Source of the DNA: Nocardioides insulae DSM 17944
Lineage (GTDB): Bacteria; Actinomycetota; Actinomycetes; Propionibacteriales; Nocardioidaceae
Assembly: GCF_000422825.1 (NCBI RefSeq)
Contig: NZ_KE383928.1
Location: 1 to 64,000 of the forward strand
Direction of reading: 5' to 3'
DNA length: 64,000 nucleotides
Below the pieces are notes generated by a model. The model was not told the origin of the DNA. It did not search any database and saw nothing but the letters and a program-made list of their open reading frames with translations. Below are positions 25,276 through 33,660 of this stretch, one piece after another. Position numbers and translations under genes: made by a program. How positions within the stretch are numbered: the stretch's first letter is position 1; every line of letters begins with the position of its first letter.

Positions 25276-25381
25276 CGCTGATCACCGCGCCGGTATGCCC
25301 ATCGATCACCGCAGCCGAGTGGGTGTGGACGTGGGTGTCGACACCGATGACGACATCGACGACATCAGTCAGACTGGTCAT
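25276..25381 (-). pseudogene. IS110-family transposase N-terminal remnant
   Basis: On the minus strand, MTSLTDVVDVVIGVDTHVHT followed by HSAAVIDGHTGAVIS is the start of an IS110-type transposase, with the first catalytic Asp in GVDTH. A ribosome site (AAGGAGAG) precedes it. After about 35 residues homology ends abruptly in unrelated sequence. It lies 160 bp left of the second IS3 element. Confidence 0.75.
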
Positions 25382-25584
25382 GCGTTCTCTCCTTGCCATG
25401 GACGGGACGTGGTTCCGGTCCAGGGGCGGAGATTCGGCAGGACTGTGATGGGACACGCTGGCGCGGCAACGCCGGCGGTCAAGCTCCTGATCAGGCCAGC
25501 TGCTCCGACCGGGCCGGGGCCGGCCACCACGAATGGACATGTTGAATCGCCGCGGGTCTGGTGGAGGCTCTCAATCCATGGAGG

Positions 25585-25914
25585 ATGAGAGTCGTGGCAG
25601 CACCCAGGAAGTACCCCGACGAGCTGCGTGAGCGGGCCACTCGGATGGCCGTTGAGCTCCGCCAAGACCCGGCGACCAAGCAGGGGGCGATCGCCCGCGT
25701 GGCCGAGCAGCTCGGCATGCATCCCGAGACCCTGCGCAACTGGGTCCGGCAGGCCGAGATCGACGGTGGTGTCCGGCCCGGCACCACCTCAGCGGAGGCC
25801 GAGCGGATCGCCAAGCTCGAGCAGGAGAACCGCGAGCTGCGGCGGGCCAACCACATTCTGAAGACCTCGGCGGCTTTCTTTGCGGCGGAGCTCGACCGCC
25901 CCGCCAGCAGGTAG
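25585..25914 (+). CDS. IS3-family transposase OrfA (second element)
   Basis: This 109-residue helix-turn-helix protein (YPDELRERATRMAVELRQDP, then HPETLRNWVRQAEIDGG) carries a coiled-coil helix (AERIAKLEQENRELRRANHI) and the typical end TSAAFFAAELDRPASR. The stop codon TAG shares one base with the GTG of OrfB in the -1 frame, the usual arrangement for programmed frameshifting to make OrfAB. The start could be the ATG at 25585 or one further upstream. Confidence 0.9.
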   Translation: MRVVAAPRKYPDELRERATRMAVELRQDPATKQGAIARVAEQLGMHPETLRNWVRQAEIDGGVRPGTTSAEAERIAKLEQENRELRRANHILKTSAAFFAAELDRPASR

Positions 25915-26900
25915 TGGCCTACATCGACGCCCACCGCGGTGACGTGGTCGATGGGCGTGAGGTCGGGGTCGAGCCGATCTGTGCGGTGTTGAAGAGCGCC
26001 GGCGTGCAGATCGCCCCGAGTGGCTACTACGCGGCCAAGTCCAGGCCGCCCTCGGCGCGCGCGGTCCGCGACGCCGTCCTGGTCGAGGACATCAAGGTCG
26101 CCCACCGGGCGAACCTGGGGGTCTACGGCGCGAGGAAGATCCATGCCGAGCTGAACCGCGAAGGGGTGCCGGTCGCCCGGTGCACCGTGGAGCGACTCAT
26201 GCGGGCCGAGGGCCTGCGCGGGATCCCGCGGGAGAAGAGCCGCAAGACCACCATCGGTGACGGCGCAGAGACCGAGCGGCCCGAGGACCTCGTCAACCGG
26301 AAGTTCGTCGCCACGGGTCCCAACCAGCTGTGGGTAGCCGATCTGACCTACGTCCGTACGCATGCCGGGTGGACCTACGTCGCGTTCGTCCTCGACGTCT
26401 TCTCTCGGATGATCGTCGGCTGGCAGGTATCGACCAGCCTGCGCACCGACCTGGCGCTCGACGCCCTCGACATGGGCCTGTGGACCCGGCAGCGGGCCAG
26501 GCAGGACGTCACCGGCCTGGTCCATCACAGCGACCGCGGAGTCCAGTACCGAGCGATTCGCTACACCGAGCGGCTCGCCGAGGCCGACGCCGTCGCCTCG
26601 GTGGGAAGCCGAGGCGATTCGTATGACAACGCCATGGCCGAGGCGCTCAACTCGCTGTTCAAGGCCGAGTGCATCCGCAACCCGGTCATGCGTCCCAAGG
26701 GCGGTTGGAAGAACGTGGGCGACGTCGAGATCGCGGTCGCCGAGTATGTCGACTGGTTCAACCACCGCCGGCTTCACGGCGAGATCGGGCTCGTCCCACC
26801 GGCCGAGTTCGAGGCCAACCACTGGTCTCATCAGCAGACCAGCGTCACCGCCCAGATCTACCCTGAGACACCCGTCCCGACCGGGGCTGGTTCCAAGTAA
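25914..26900 (+). CDS. IS3-family transposase OrfB (DDE integrase)
   Basis: This 328-residue catalytic subunit is intact. It has the HTH_21-like region (ARKIHAELNREGVPVARCTV), the rve core with LWVADLTYVRTHAGWTYVAF (first Asp), VHHSDRGVQYRAIR (second Asp) and GDSYDNAMAEALNSLFKAEC (Glu), then the C-terminal VDWFNHRRLHGEIGLVPPAE. Together with OrfA it should form the OrfAB transposase that cuts and joins the element ends. Confidence 0.93.
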   Translation: MAYIDAHRGDVVDGREVGVEPICAVLKSAGVQIAPSGYYAAKSRPPSARAVRDAVLVEDIKVAHRANLGVYGARKIHAELNREGVPVARCTVERLMRAEGLRGIPREKSRKTTIGDGAETERPEDLVNRKFVATGPNQLWVADLTYVRTHAGWTYVAFVLDVFSRMIVGWQVSTSLRTDLALDALDMGLWTRQRARQDVTGLVHHSDRGVQYRAIRYTERLAEADAVASVGSRGDSYDNAMAEALNSLFKAECIRNPVMRPKGGWKNVGDVEIAVAEYVDWFNHRRLHGEIGLVPPAEFEANHWSHQQTSVTAQIYPETPVPTGAGSK

Positions 26901-27099
26901 CCGAGCCTCCACGGAACCCGGGGCGATTCATTTCGCCGCGACAAGGTCTGACATCGCCTGGACCCGGAGGTCGCGCGGGGCCGCGGCACGAACGAGGCCC
27001 AGCGTGACCACGGCCGGGTCACGTCACATTGCAGCCGGAGGATCTTGGCGCGGGTGGGCCGGCCTACAGCTTGGACAGCAAACGTGCGTCAATGGCTTT

Positions 27100-27933
27100 A
27101 TGCGTGCGAACTGGAGAGTCGCAATCAGTGTGGGCGGAGGCTTCGTCGTCTTTATGGCAGCCGGCCTCGGCGCCATCTATCTCTTCCTGAGCGATCACAT
27201 GGTCGATGAACTCGCGGATAGGTCGCAGGTTGCCGGAACCTTTTTGAGCGCGGTCGCCATCGTGGCCGGCTTTATCACCGCGCGCGAGGTCAAACACTTG
27301 AAGAGTCCGCTCGAGCCCGCGCCCGAGCCGATGCACCCAGAGCCACCACGCCTGACCATCGGGAAGGAGGACGGCAAGCTCGGTGAAGGAGATCCCAAGG
27401 CGGTGGCGGACTTCATCCGAGCGATACAAGCGCTGCCTCGGGACCACCGCACCGCGCGAGTCACCCACCCCTTGCTTGCAGACAAAGAGTTCCAGAAAGA
27501 CCAACAGGCATACTACAAACTCTGCGACGCGACCGCCCGTTTCGAGAGCTACGCGACATCTCTGCTTCGGGAGGATGTTCTATACAACGTCGAACCTACG
27601 ACGGCGGACATGGCGGGCGCTCTGTCCATGCTGTGGGTCATGTGCGGTGGATCGCAAGGGATGAACTACGTGTACTGGAATGCCTCACCGCCAGGCGGTG
27701 AAAACATCTTTGTTCCGTTCACGGTCCTGACTCAAACTGATGACTACCGCAACGCGAGCGCCCGACTCTTGAACGCCCATCGCCGTGAGCTCGCGATGCA
27801 CAGTCTTGAACCGACGCTGGTCTGGACGCGAGTTGTGCCCTATGTGATTGTGCGGGTGTCCTCGGACCCGAAGTTCAACCCTCCGGTCAGGATCGACGAC
27901 TGGCTCATTCGCCGCGACGTTCCTGGAAATTAG
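27100..27933 (+). CDS. Orphan membrane-anchored protein in low-GC islet
   Basis: This 277-residue protein of no recognised family has two N-terminal membrane helices (VAISVGGGFVVFMAAGLGAIY, about residues 7-29, and GTFLSAVAIVAGFITAREV, about 47-65) and a soluble part of about 200 residues. A proline-rich hinge (PLEPAPEPMHPEPPRL) separates them. The soluble part contains AYYKLCDATARFESYATSLL and a hydrophobic ending. Codon use is less GC-biased than in neighbouring genes. It lies between an intact IS3 element and an integrase scrap, so it was probably carried in by mobile DNA. Confidence 0.75.
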   Translation: MRANWRVAISVGGGFVVFMAAGLGAIYLFLSDHMVDELADRSQVAGTFLSAVAIVAGFITAREVKHLKSPLEPAPEPMHPEPPRLTIGKEDGKLGEGDPKAVADFIRAIQALPRDHRTARVTHPLLADKEFQKDQQAYYKLCDATARFESYATSLLREDVLYNVEPTTADMAGALSMLWVMCGGSQGMNYVYWNASPPGGENIFVPFTVLTQTDDYRNASARLLNAHRRELAMHSLEPTLVWTRVVPYVIVRVSSDPKFNPPVRIDDWLIRRDVPGN

Positions 27934-27954
27934 GATGTGCATCGGCCGGGCCGT

Positions 27955-28020
27955 GAACGCCGCGCTGTGCCCCTTCACGACCTGCGTCATACCGCCGCCA
28001 AGACGCTTATCGAGCTCCCC
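27955..28020 (+). pseudogene. Tyrosine recombinase fragment (box II motif)
   Basis: The frame VPLHDLRHTAAKTLIELPMP contains HxLRHT, the catalytic box II of phage-type integrases, with the following helix. Nothing before or after it matches an integrase. It begins about 20 bp beyond the orphan membrane gene. I read it as a scrap of an integrase that may once have mobilised the adjacent DNA. Confidence 0.5.
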
Positions 28021-28145
28021 ATGCCGATCGCCTCGAGCGTTTCAGGCTGGTTGCGGTCAGGGCGTCCACGACAGACCCGCTCGTGGTGGCTGGCATGTGG
28101 CCTCGCCTGGGTTAGACGGGGTTCAAGAGCGGCTTCTCAAGCCGC

Positions 28146-28496
28146 CTACTGCTCGGGCTGCTCCTTCGTCAGGTGGAGGAGCCAGTCTCTACCTGTGTCG
28201 ATCAGCGCGTAGCGCCGAACACCGCGCTCGCCGTGCAGCTGGAAAACGAAACGCCGATCGGTGCGGCTCATCAACGTCCAGGTGCCGTGGTCCGCGACAG
28301 ACTTGTTGTCATCGCTGTACGTCGCGTGGTCGAGGTCGTGGTCGGGAACGGCGATGGCGAGCCGGTCGTGATGGTTGCTCGTCGGCAGACCCTTCGGGAG
28401 TGCCCAGGACCGAAGAACGCCTTCTTCTTCGAGTCGCAGGTCGAAGTGCGGGCGTGGCTTGCGGTGGTCGTGCAGGACGAACACGGGGTTGGGCAC
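28146..28496 (-). CDS. Stand-alone LigD-type 3-prime-phosphoesterase domain protein
   Basis: This 116-residue protein matches the phosphoesterase module of bacterial DNA ligase D: FVLHDHRKPRPHFDLRLEEE with the metal-site H, H-x-D-x-R pattern, SWALPKGLPTSNHHDRLAI, and the closing VFQLHGERGVRRYALIDTGR then WLLHL. In LigD this domain trims 3-prime ends in end-joining. The loop that normally reads GEYGAG is replaced by TYSDDNKSVAD, so the protein is shortened there. Ku or a ligase is not visible in the window. The ATG position is good but the ribosome site weak. Confidence 0.85.
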   Translation of the reverse strand: MPNPVFVLHDHRKPRPHFDLRLEEEGVLRSWALPKGLPTSNHHDRLAIAVPDHDLDHATYSDDNKSVADHGTWTLMSRTDRRFVFQLHGERGVRRYALIDTGRDWLLHLTKEQPEQ

Positions 28497-28697
28497 ACAA
28501 CAGTTCTACCCTCGCCAGCTTCTGGACGGCAGGTCGCACGAGCGCGCACGGTCTCAGGCGGCGCGTTTCGAAGTGCCTGTGATGGAGGCTCATCTTGGTG
28601 GCCGGGGACGAACTTGGAGACGTCACGGGGTCGGATTTACATTCCGTTCACTCGAGCGGGAGGGCGGGGCGACGGAACGTCTGCAACTATCCGCGTC

Positions 28698-29534
28698 ATG
28701 ACAACGACTGCGACGGGAGGGTCCGGTTTCTGGGGCCGTCCGACCCTGTGGAAGGCCGTCCTCTTCGTGCTGGCCTATCTGGTGTTCTACCTGGTCGTGG
28801 GTTGGATCGTCGACGCGGTCTTCGATGGCCCGATCAACGAAGACGACATCCTGGCCGACTTCTTATCGATCTTCTTCGGTCTGGTGCTACCGATCGTCAT
28901 CGGTGGTGCCGCGATCGCATTCTTCGCCGCCAGGCAGGGGTGGCTGTCCGAGATCTTCCGCGCACAGCCCGTGCGAGGACGCCGATGGATGTGGATCGGG
29001 CCGATCCTTGCCGCCACCGCCATCGTGGGCCACATGTTCGGCACGGACTGGGGTGCCTGGGGGACCGGTCAGCTGCTTGCGATGGTGCTCCTCGGGGCCA
29101 GCGTGGGCTTCACCGAGGAACTGGCCACCCGCGGCGTGGTGGTCAAGATGATGCGCGATGCGCACCACGGCGAGAAGTTCGTCGCCCTCATCTCATCACT
29201 GCTGTTCGCGCTGATGCACATGACGAACCTGATCTCCGGGATGGAGCCATCCACCGTTGCCGCGACCGTGGTGTACACCTTCGGGTTCGGGATGTGCATG
29301 TACATGGCGATGCGGGTGACCGGGACGATCTGGGCAGCGATCATCCTGCACGCCTTGACCGATCCGACGACGTTCCTGGCATCGGGAGGGCTGGACAAGG
29401 CAGTCACCGACCAGAGCTCGGGCGCCAGCGTGCTCGCAGTGACCGCGACGGTGCTCATCGTCATCGTCGGCTTCGTCTCGGTCTTCTTCGTGCGCGGGCG
29501 CGCGTCCGGCCCCGCGGTCCCGGCCGACGCCTGA
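28698..29534 (+). CDS. CPBP family intramembrane metalloprotease
   Basis: This 278-residue membrane protein has about eight helices and the Abi/CAAX-like catalytic motifs. Motif 1 is GFTEELATRG (E140, E141, R145), motif 2 is LLFALMHMTN with H174, and motif 3 is IILHALTDP. These residues bind the metal in Rce1-type proteases. In bacteria such proteins process small peptides or confer self-immunity to bacteriocins; no bacteriocin gene is visible here. The ATG at 28698 follows a short leader without a strong ribosome site. Confidence 0.9.
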   Translation: MTTTATGGSGFWGRPTLWKAVLFVLAYLVFYLVVGWIVDAVFDGPINEDDILADFLSIFFGLVLPIVIGGAAIAFFAARQGWLSEIFRAQPVRGRRWMWIGPILAATAIVGHMFGTDWGAWGTGQLLAMVLLGASVGFTEELATRGVVVKMMRDAHHGEKFVALISSLLFALMHMTNLISGMEPSTVAATVVYTFGFGMCMYMAMRVTGTIWAAIILHALTDPTTFLASGGLDKAVTDQSSGASVLAVTATVLIVIVGFVSVFFVRGRASGPAVPADA

Positions 29535-29560
29535 GCGCGCTGGTGCCAGGCGCGCTCCGT

Positions 29561-29580
29561 CCCCGGGCTGAAGGCCGGGG
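29561..29580. terminator. Hairpin after the CPBP gene
   Basis: CCCCGG and CCGGGG form a 6-bp stem around the loop GCTGAAGG, 26 bp after the protease stop codon. It can serve as a terminator. Similar CCCCGG-CTGAAGG-CCGGGG hairpins also mark ends of IS200/IS605-type elements, so it may be a scrap of one. Confidence 0.45.
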
Positions 29581-29727
29581 CTTCTCGCCCAGTCCTCACG
29601 CGCCGCGGATTGTGACGAGTTGGCAAACCCTCTCGGTTCGACGGCTCCTGGCGTACGAGGACCGGAGCGAGCCCCGCCCGAGTCCTATGCCCGAACGGCT
29701 CTGGGGCGCGGACTGGTGGCAGGATGC

Positions 29728-30183
29728 TCAGTCCGGCAGGTCGCCGCGCGCGAGCCTCGCGAGGGTGTTCCAACCGACGGTGTGAACCAGCGCGTCCGCA
29801 TGACGGTGCACGAGTCGCCAACGCCCGCCGTCACGCCGGAAGGTGAGCGTGACGCGTAGAGACCAGTCCTGCTCGGGGAGGTCGCCCACCACCCCGCGCT
29901 GTCGCTCTATCACCGCCAGCACGGCAAGCTCGTCGGTCACGTACGACGCGTCCACGTCGACCTCCACCTGACCGCCTCGGAAGGTGCTCCGGGTGGCCTC
30001 GCGTGTCTCGTCGTCCAGGACGAACCCTTGCCTGGTCGGCCCACCGAACGGCGGCATCAGCGTGAAGTCCTCCGCGTGCGGCAACACCCTGGCGTAGGTG
30101 TCGAGGTCACCGGCGAGGTAGGCCTCCGCAGATTCCTGAGCCATCCGGATCAGCTGGGGCAGCGCGGGATGATCGTCCGTCAT
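29728..30183 (-). CDS. NTF2-like (SnoaL/DUF4440-type) protein
   Basis: This 151-residue protein has the cone-shaped NTF2 fold pattern: long N-terminal helices (LIRMAQESAEAYLAGDLDTY), a central strand with HAEDFTLMPPFGG, and the strands VIERQRGVVGD, LRVTLTFRRDGGRWRLVHRH. The final W-R-L-V-H-R-H segment is typical. Members include isomerases and small cyclases, and many have no known activity. The ATG at 30183 is used. It is followed by a second NTF2-like gene upstream on the same strand (30279-30653), which may be an operon. Confidence 0.8.
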   Translation of the reverse strand: MTDDHPALPQLIRMAQESAEAYLAGDLDTYARVLPHAEDFTLMPPFGGPTRQGFVLDDETREATRSTFRGGQVEVDVDASYVTDELAVLAVIERQRGVVGDLPEQDWSLRVTLTFRRDGGRWRLVHRHADALVHTVGWNTLARLARGDLPD

Positions 30184-30278
30184 CCAGCCACGGTAGCCAG
30201 TCCATCTCAGCCCGGGCACCACATCCGGACCGATGAGCGGGAACGGTGTGCGCCAGCGGGAATGAGTGTGGAGGACCT

Positions 30279-30653
30279 TCAGCGATCCGACGCTGTCGTG
30301 ATGTGGCTGAGCGCGCAGCGCCACCTGCCGTCGGTGCGCACGAACACGTCGGTGGTCCACTCATCGGCGTCGAACCGCTCACCCGCGTAGTGCGCCGTGT
30401 TGGTCACCCGGGCGGTCACGACCGCCGTGTCGCCGTAGGTACGCACGCGCGTCTGACCCTCGGTACGCATCGCGGAGTGGGTGAGCGCGCCACGACGTAC
30501 CAGATCGAGGAACCGTTCCCCGGGCGAGACGCCGGAGTCCGAGACGATCACCCAGTCCTCGGTCGTGAATCCCGCGATCCGCTCGGCGTCGTTCGAGACG
30601 ATCGCGGCGGCCCACTCGGCGGCCGCGGCCAGCAGTTCGTCCCGCTCGCTCAT
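30279..30653 (-). CDS. DUF4440 / NTF2-like protein
   Basis: This 124-residue single-domain protein shows the DUF4440 pattern: LLAAAAEWAAAIVSNDAERI, FTTEDWVIVSDSGVSPG, then VRTYGDTAVVTARVTNTAHY and WTTDVFVRTDGRWRCALSHI. The W-R-C-A-L-S-H end is characteristic. It is cytosolic and probably a dimer. It lies 95 bp upstream of the other NTF2-like gene on the same strand; sequence similarity between the two is low, so they are not a recent duplication. Confidence 0.82.
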   Translation of the reverse strand: MSERDELLAAAAEWAAAIVSNDAERIAGFTTEDWVIVSDSGVSPGERFLDLVRRGALTHSAMRTEGQTRVRTYGDTAVVTARVTNTAHYAGERFDADEWTTDVFVRTDGRWRCALSHITTASDR

Positions 30654-30739
30654 CAGGGCAGTCTCGCACGTCGTCGCTGGCTCGCTGACGGTGTCGCCGC
30701 CCCCGCGCTTGGTCGTATTGTCGGGCCGGGGGGTGTGTG

Positions 30740-31303
30740 ATGCGCAAGGTCACCTATTCGATGGGCGTCTCACTCGACGGCTACATCGTCGGACCGGACG
30801 GCACGTTCGACTGGACCGATCCGGATGAGGAGGTCTTCGGCGTCTTCACCGACGAGCTCCGCGGCGTCGGCGTACACCTGATGGGGCGGCGGCTCTACGA
30901 GACGATGTTGTACTGGGAGACTCACGAGCAGGAACCCGACACCGACTACTCGACGCGTGAGTGGGCCACCCTGTGGAAGGCTCTGCCCAAAGTGGTGTTC
31001 TCTCGGACCCTGTCCGCGGTGGAGGGCCGAACACGGCTGGCCACCGGGAGCCCGGCCGAGGAGATCGAGCGGTTGCGGGCCGAGCCGGGGGAGGGCGAGA
31101 TCGCGATCGGCGGCGCGGGGCTCGCCGATCAGGTGGCCGAGGCGGGGCTGATCGACGAGTACCGGGCGATGGTCCATCCGGTGCTGGTCGGCGGCGGCAT
31201 CCCCTTCTTTCCCCGGCACGAGCGCCGCGTCGACCTCGAGCTCGTCCATACCCGCACGTTCGGCTCCGGCGTCATGCGCCTCGCCTATCGAGTCAAGCGC
31301 TGA
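30740..31303 (+). CDS. Dihydrofolate reductase family protein (RibD C-terminal type)
   Basis: This 187-residue protein has the RibD-C/DHFR fold: VTYSMGVSLDGYIVGPDGTF at the start (NADPH-site strand and loop), VHLMGRRLYETMLYWE, VVFSRTLSAVEGRTRLA, the GEIAIGGAGLADQVAEAGLI loop that contacts the cofactor, and PVLVGGGIPFFPR near the end. Such stand-alone proteins probably reduce unknown small substrates. The ATG at 30740 follows a G-rich ribosome site; a GTG one codon earlier is an alternative. It is divergent from the NTF2-like gene. Confidence 0.9.
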   Translation: MRKVTYSMGVSLDGYIVGPDGTFDWTDPDEEVFGVFTDELRGVGVHLMGRRLYETMLYWETHEQEPDTDYSTREWATLWKALPKVVFSRTLSAVEGRTRLATGSPAEEIERLRAEPGEGEIAIGGAGLADQVAEAGLIDEYRAMVHPVLVGGGIPFFPRHERRVDLELVHTRTFGSGVMRLAYRVKR

Positions 31304-31844
31304 GAAAACGCAGATTCGATGCCGCGCCGAGGAGTGCTGGCAGCCGGTCGCGGCCGGCGTCCTGGGCCTGGCGACCAAGCTCTACGAGAGCACCCGGACC
31401 CGCCCGACCGCCGCGATGAAGCGTGGCGACCAGGAGCGCCAGCTCACGCTCAGCTACCGCCGCGGCCCGCTGGCGCTCGGCGTGCCCGACGACGCCACCG
31501 GCGTACAGGCGGGAGACCGGGCACCCAATGTGGACTGGAGCGACCCGGAGACCGGTCCGCAGCGGCTCATCGACCACCTCCGTGGCCCCCACTTCACCCT
31601 GCTCGCGCTCGGTGACGCCGCGATCGACGGGCTCAGCGAGGCCACTTCCCAGTGGCCCGAGGCCGGGGCGGCCCTCCACCCCGTCGCGGTTCCCACCACC
31701 GCGGCCGCGCACCTCGCGCAGGCGTACGGCACCACGGTGTCGGCGCAGATCCTGATCCGACCCGACGGCTACCTGGCCTATGCGGCCAACGGCGACTGGG
31801 CCGGCGCGATGGCGGACTTCACCAGCCTCGCGGGGCCCGCCTGA
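31304..31844 (+). pseudogene. Flavin monooxygenase (phenol hydroxylase type), C-terminal part only
   Basis: In frame from about 31323 the sequence reads QPVAAGVLGLATKLYESTRT, then LTLSYRRGPLALG and the thioredoxin-like C-terminal domain (VDWSDPETGPQRLIDHLRGP to NGDWAGAMADFTSLAGPA). This is the tail of a PheA/TfdB-type FAD monooxygenase, normally 500-plus residues. The FAD-binding and catalytic domains are missing; the preceding gene stops at 31303, at the junction. The last 57 bp recur inverted at 15763-15819. It has no start codon of its own and is not expected to work. Confidence 0.8.
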
Positions 31845-31868
31845 ACCCACCAGCACGCCACCAGTCGG

Positions 31869-32525
31869 TCAATCGGCTCTCGCGCGCCTGGTGTCGTATG
31901 CCCAGATCGCGATCTCGACGCGGTTGCGGGCGCCGAGCTTGCTCATCAACGAGGCGACGTGGGTCTTGACCGTGCTCAGGCCGACGAAGAGCTCGGTGGC
32001 GATCTCGGCGTTGGTCCGGCCCCGTGCCACCAGCGCGAGCACCTCCTCCTCGCGCTCGGTGAGCGGGTCGACGGGCTGGGCCGGTACCTCCGGCGCCTGG
32101 TCGGCGAAGGTCGCCAGCAGCCGTCGGGTGACGTTGGGGGCGATCAGCGCGTCCCCGTTGGCTGCCGCGTGGATGGCCTGCACGAGCAGCTCCGGCCCGG
32201 CGTCCTTGAGCAGGAAGCCGCGGGCACCGGCGCGGAGGGCGCCGAGGACGTACTCATCGAGGTCGAAGGTGGTGATCACCACGACCGCCATCGGGTCCGT
32301 CACGTCCGGCCCGGCCAGGCGCCGCGTCACCTCGACGCCGTCGAGCCCGGGCATTCGGATGTCGACGAGCAGGACATCGGGACGCAGCCTGGTCGCCAGG
32401 TCGAGGGCTGCGAGCCCGTCTGCGGCCTCTCCCACGACCTCGAGTTCGGGTTGCGCGCCGAGGATCATCACCAACCCGGTCCGGACCAGGTCCTGGTCAT
32501 CGGCGACGACAACACGGATGCTCAT
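31869..32525 (-). CDS. NarL-type response regulator
   Basis: This 218-residue regulator has a receiver domain (IRVVVADDQDLVRTGL; phospho-acceptor Asp in VLLVDIRMPG; lysine in FLLKDAG) and a C-terminal LuxR helix-turn-helix (LTEREEEVLALVARGRTNAE, VGLSTVKTHVASLMSKLGA). The ATG overlaps the stop of the kinase gene by 4 bp once the kinase frameshift is corrected, showing that the two are one unit. It is convergent with the monooxygenase remnant. Target genes are unknown. Confidence 0.93.
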   Translation of the reverse strand: MSIRVVVADDQDLVRTGLVMILGAQPELEVVGEAADGLAALDLATRLRPDVLLVDIRMPGLDGVEVTRRLAGPDVTDPMAVVVITTFDLDEYVLGALRAGARGFLLKDAGPELLVQAIHAAANGDALIAPNVTRRLLATFADQAPEVPAQPVDPLTEREEEVLALVARGRTNAEIATELFVGLSTVKTHVASLMSKLGARNRVEIAIWAYDTRRARAD

Positions 32526-33660
32526 GCCAGCGACTCCACCGGCAGCACCGCCTCGACCACCCAGCCACCCTCGGGCGCCGGCCCAGCGGAGAGCGATCCG
32601 CCGAGGAGCTGGGCGCGTTCGGCCATGCCAGCAGGCCGAACCCGGGCTCCGGGACTGGCCCAGGCTCGTTCTGTCCGTCGTCGCAGACCCGTAGCCTGAC
32701 GGCGTCACCCTCCCGGCGTACGTCGATGCCGACGCGGGTTGCGCTCCGGGCGTGCCGTACGGCGTTGGTCAGGGACTCCTGCGCGAGCCGGTAGAGCGCG
32801 GCGTCCACGGGTCGTGCCAACCGGGTCACCGAACCCTCCAGTGAGACCTCGACCGAGGGCGTCGCGTCGGCGCTCGCCAGAGCAGGCAGGTCCGAGACAC
32901 CCGGCTGCGGTGAGTAGGTGATCGCTTCCTCCTCTCGCAGCACCCGCACCATGGCTCTCATCTCCGCCAGGGTTCGCGATGCTTCCGACTCGATCGCGGC
33001 CAGGGCCTCAGCAGCCTTGTCAGGCTGGATGCCGGCGACCAGGCCACCGGCCTGCGCCTGCACCGCGATGGCCGAGAGGTGGTGGGCAACGGTGTCGTGC
33101 AGCTCGCGCGCCAGCGCCACCCGCTCCTGATTGCGGATCTCGCGCTGTTGGCGATGCCAGAGGTCCGCGCGGTAGCGGAACACCGCCGCGAGGGCGACGA
33201 GCAACAGCAAGAGGAGGCTCCCGCCGACAACGTCGGCCAAGCCCGCGGAGGAGGCGTACGTCCCCAGCGCGACGACGACTGTCACGAACACCGTCCCCAA
33301 GACCAACTCGCGTCCCGAGCCCCACCGCACCAGGGAGTAGAGCAGGATCAGGACGGCCATCATGGAGTACAGGCCCAGGTCCCCGGTGCGTGCAGTCAAC
33401 TGGAGGACCGAAAGCAGCCCCGCGACGCCCCAACCGATCAGGACGGCCAGCAGCGGACGGCCCCGCCGCCACAGCAGGGCGGGCATCAGGGCCAGGGCGA
33501 GCACCGTCACCAGCGGTCGCCAGGCCAAGTCCGGCCGAACGATGCCCTCGACCAACGCGACGGCCGCGAACACGCCCACCAGCAGCCAGTCGAGACGACC
33601 GATGGGTGGGACGTCAGCGGGCCGCGGCTCATGCCAGATGGAGCGCCGGACACCGACCAC
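32522..33660 (-). CDS. Sensor histidine kinase (NarL type), 1-nt frameshift near the end
   Basis: The kinase has about five membrane helices (residues 23-160), a HisKA_3 dimer domain with the phosphorylated histidine in ALARELHDTVAHHLSAIAVQ, and an HATPase with the N-box LAQESLTNAVRHARSA and G-box VCDDGQNEPG. After PGFGLL the frame is lost near 32628: the expected LGMAERAQLLGGSLSAG and the ending VVEAVLPVESLA lie in another frame and end in a TGA overlapping the regulator start. One missing base (GGC for GGGC) explains it. Uncorrected, the protein ends at 32497 with an alien tail. It starts at GTG. Confidence 0.85.

Larger units (their letters stand above)
25543..26930 (+). mobile_element. 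Second IS3-family insertion sequence
   Basis: The element is about 1388 bp with related terminal repeats: left end TGAATCGCCGCGGGT, reverse complement of the right end TGAATCGCCCCGGGT, both followed after a few bases by GTGGAGGCTC. It holds an intact orfA and orfB in the -1 phase and looks functional. It differs from the IS at 16470 in ends and sequence, so it arrived separately. No clear target duplication is visible (TGT on the left, TTT on the right). Confidence 0.88.

Noticed and set aside
25543..26930. Target-site duplications of the two IS3 elements.
   Set aside because: The flanking triplets do not match at either element (AAC/TTC and TGT/TTT), so no duplication is claimed.
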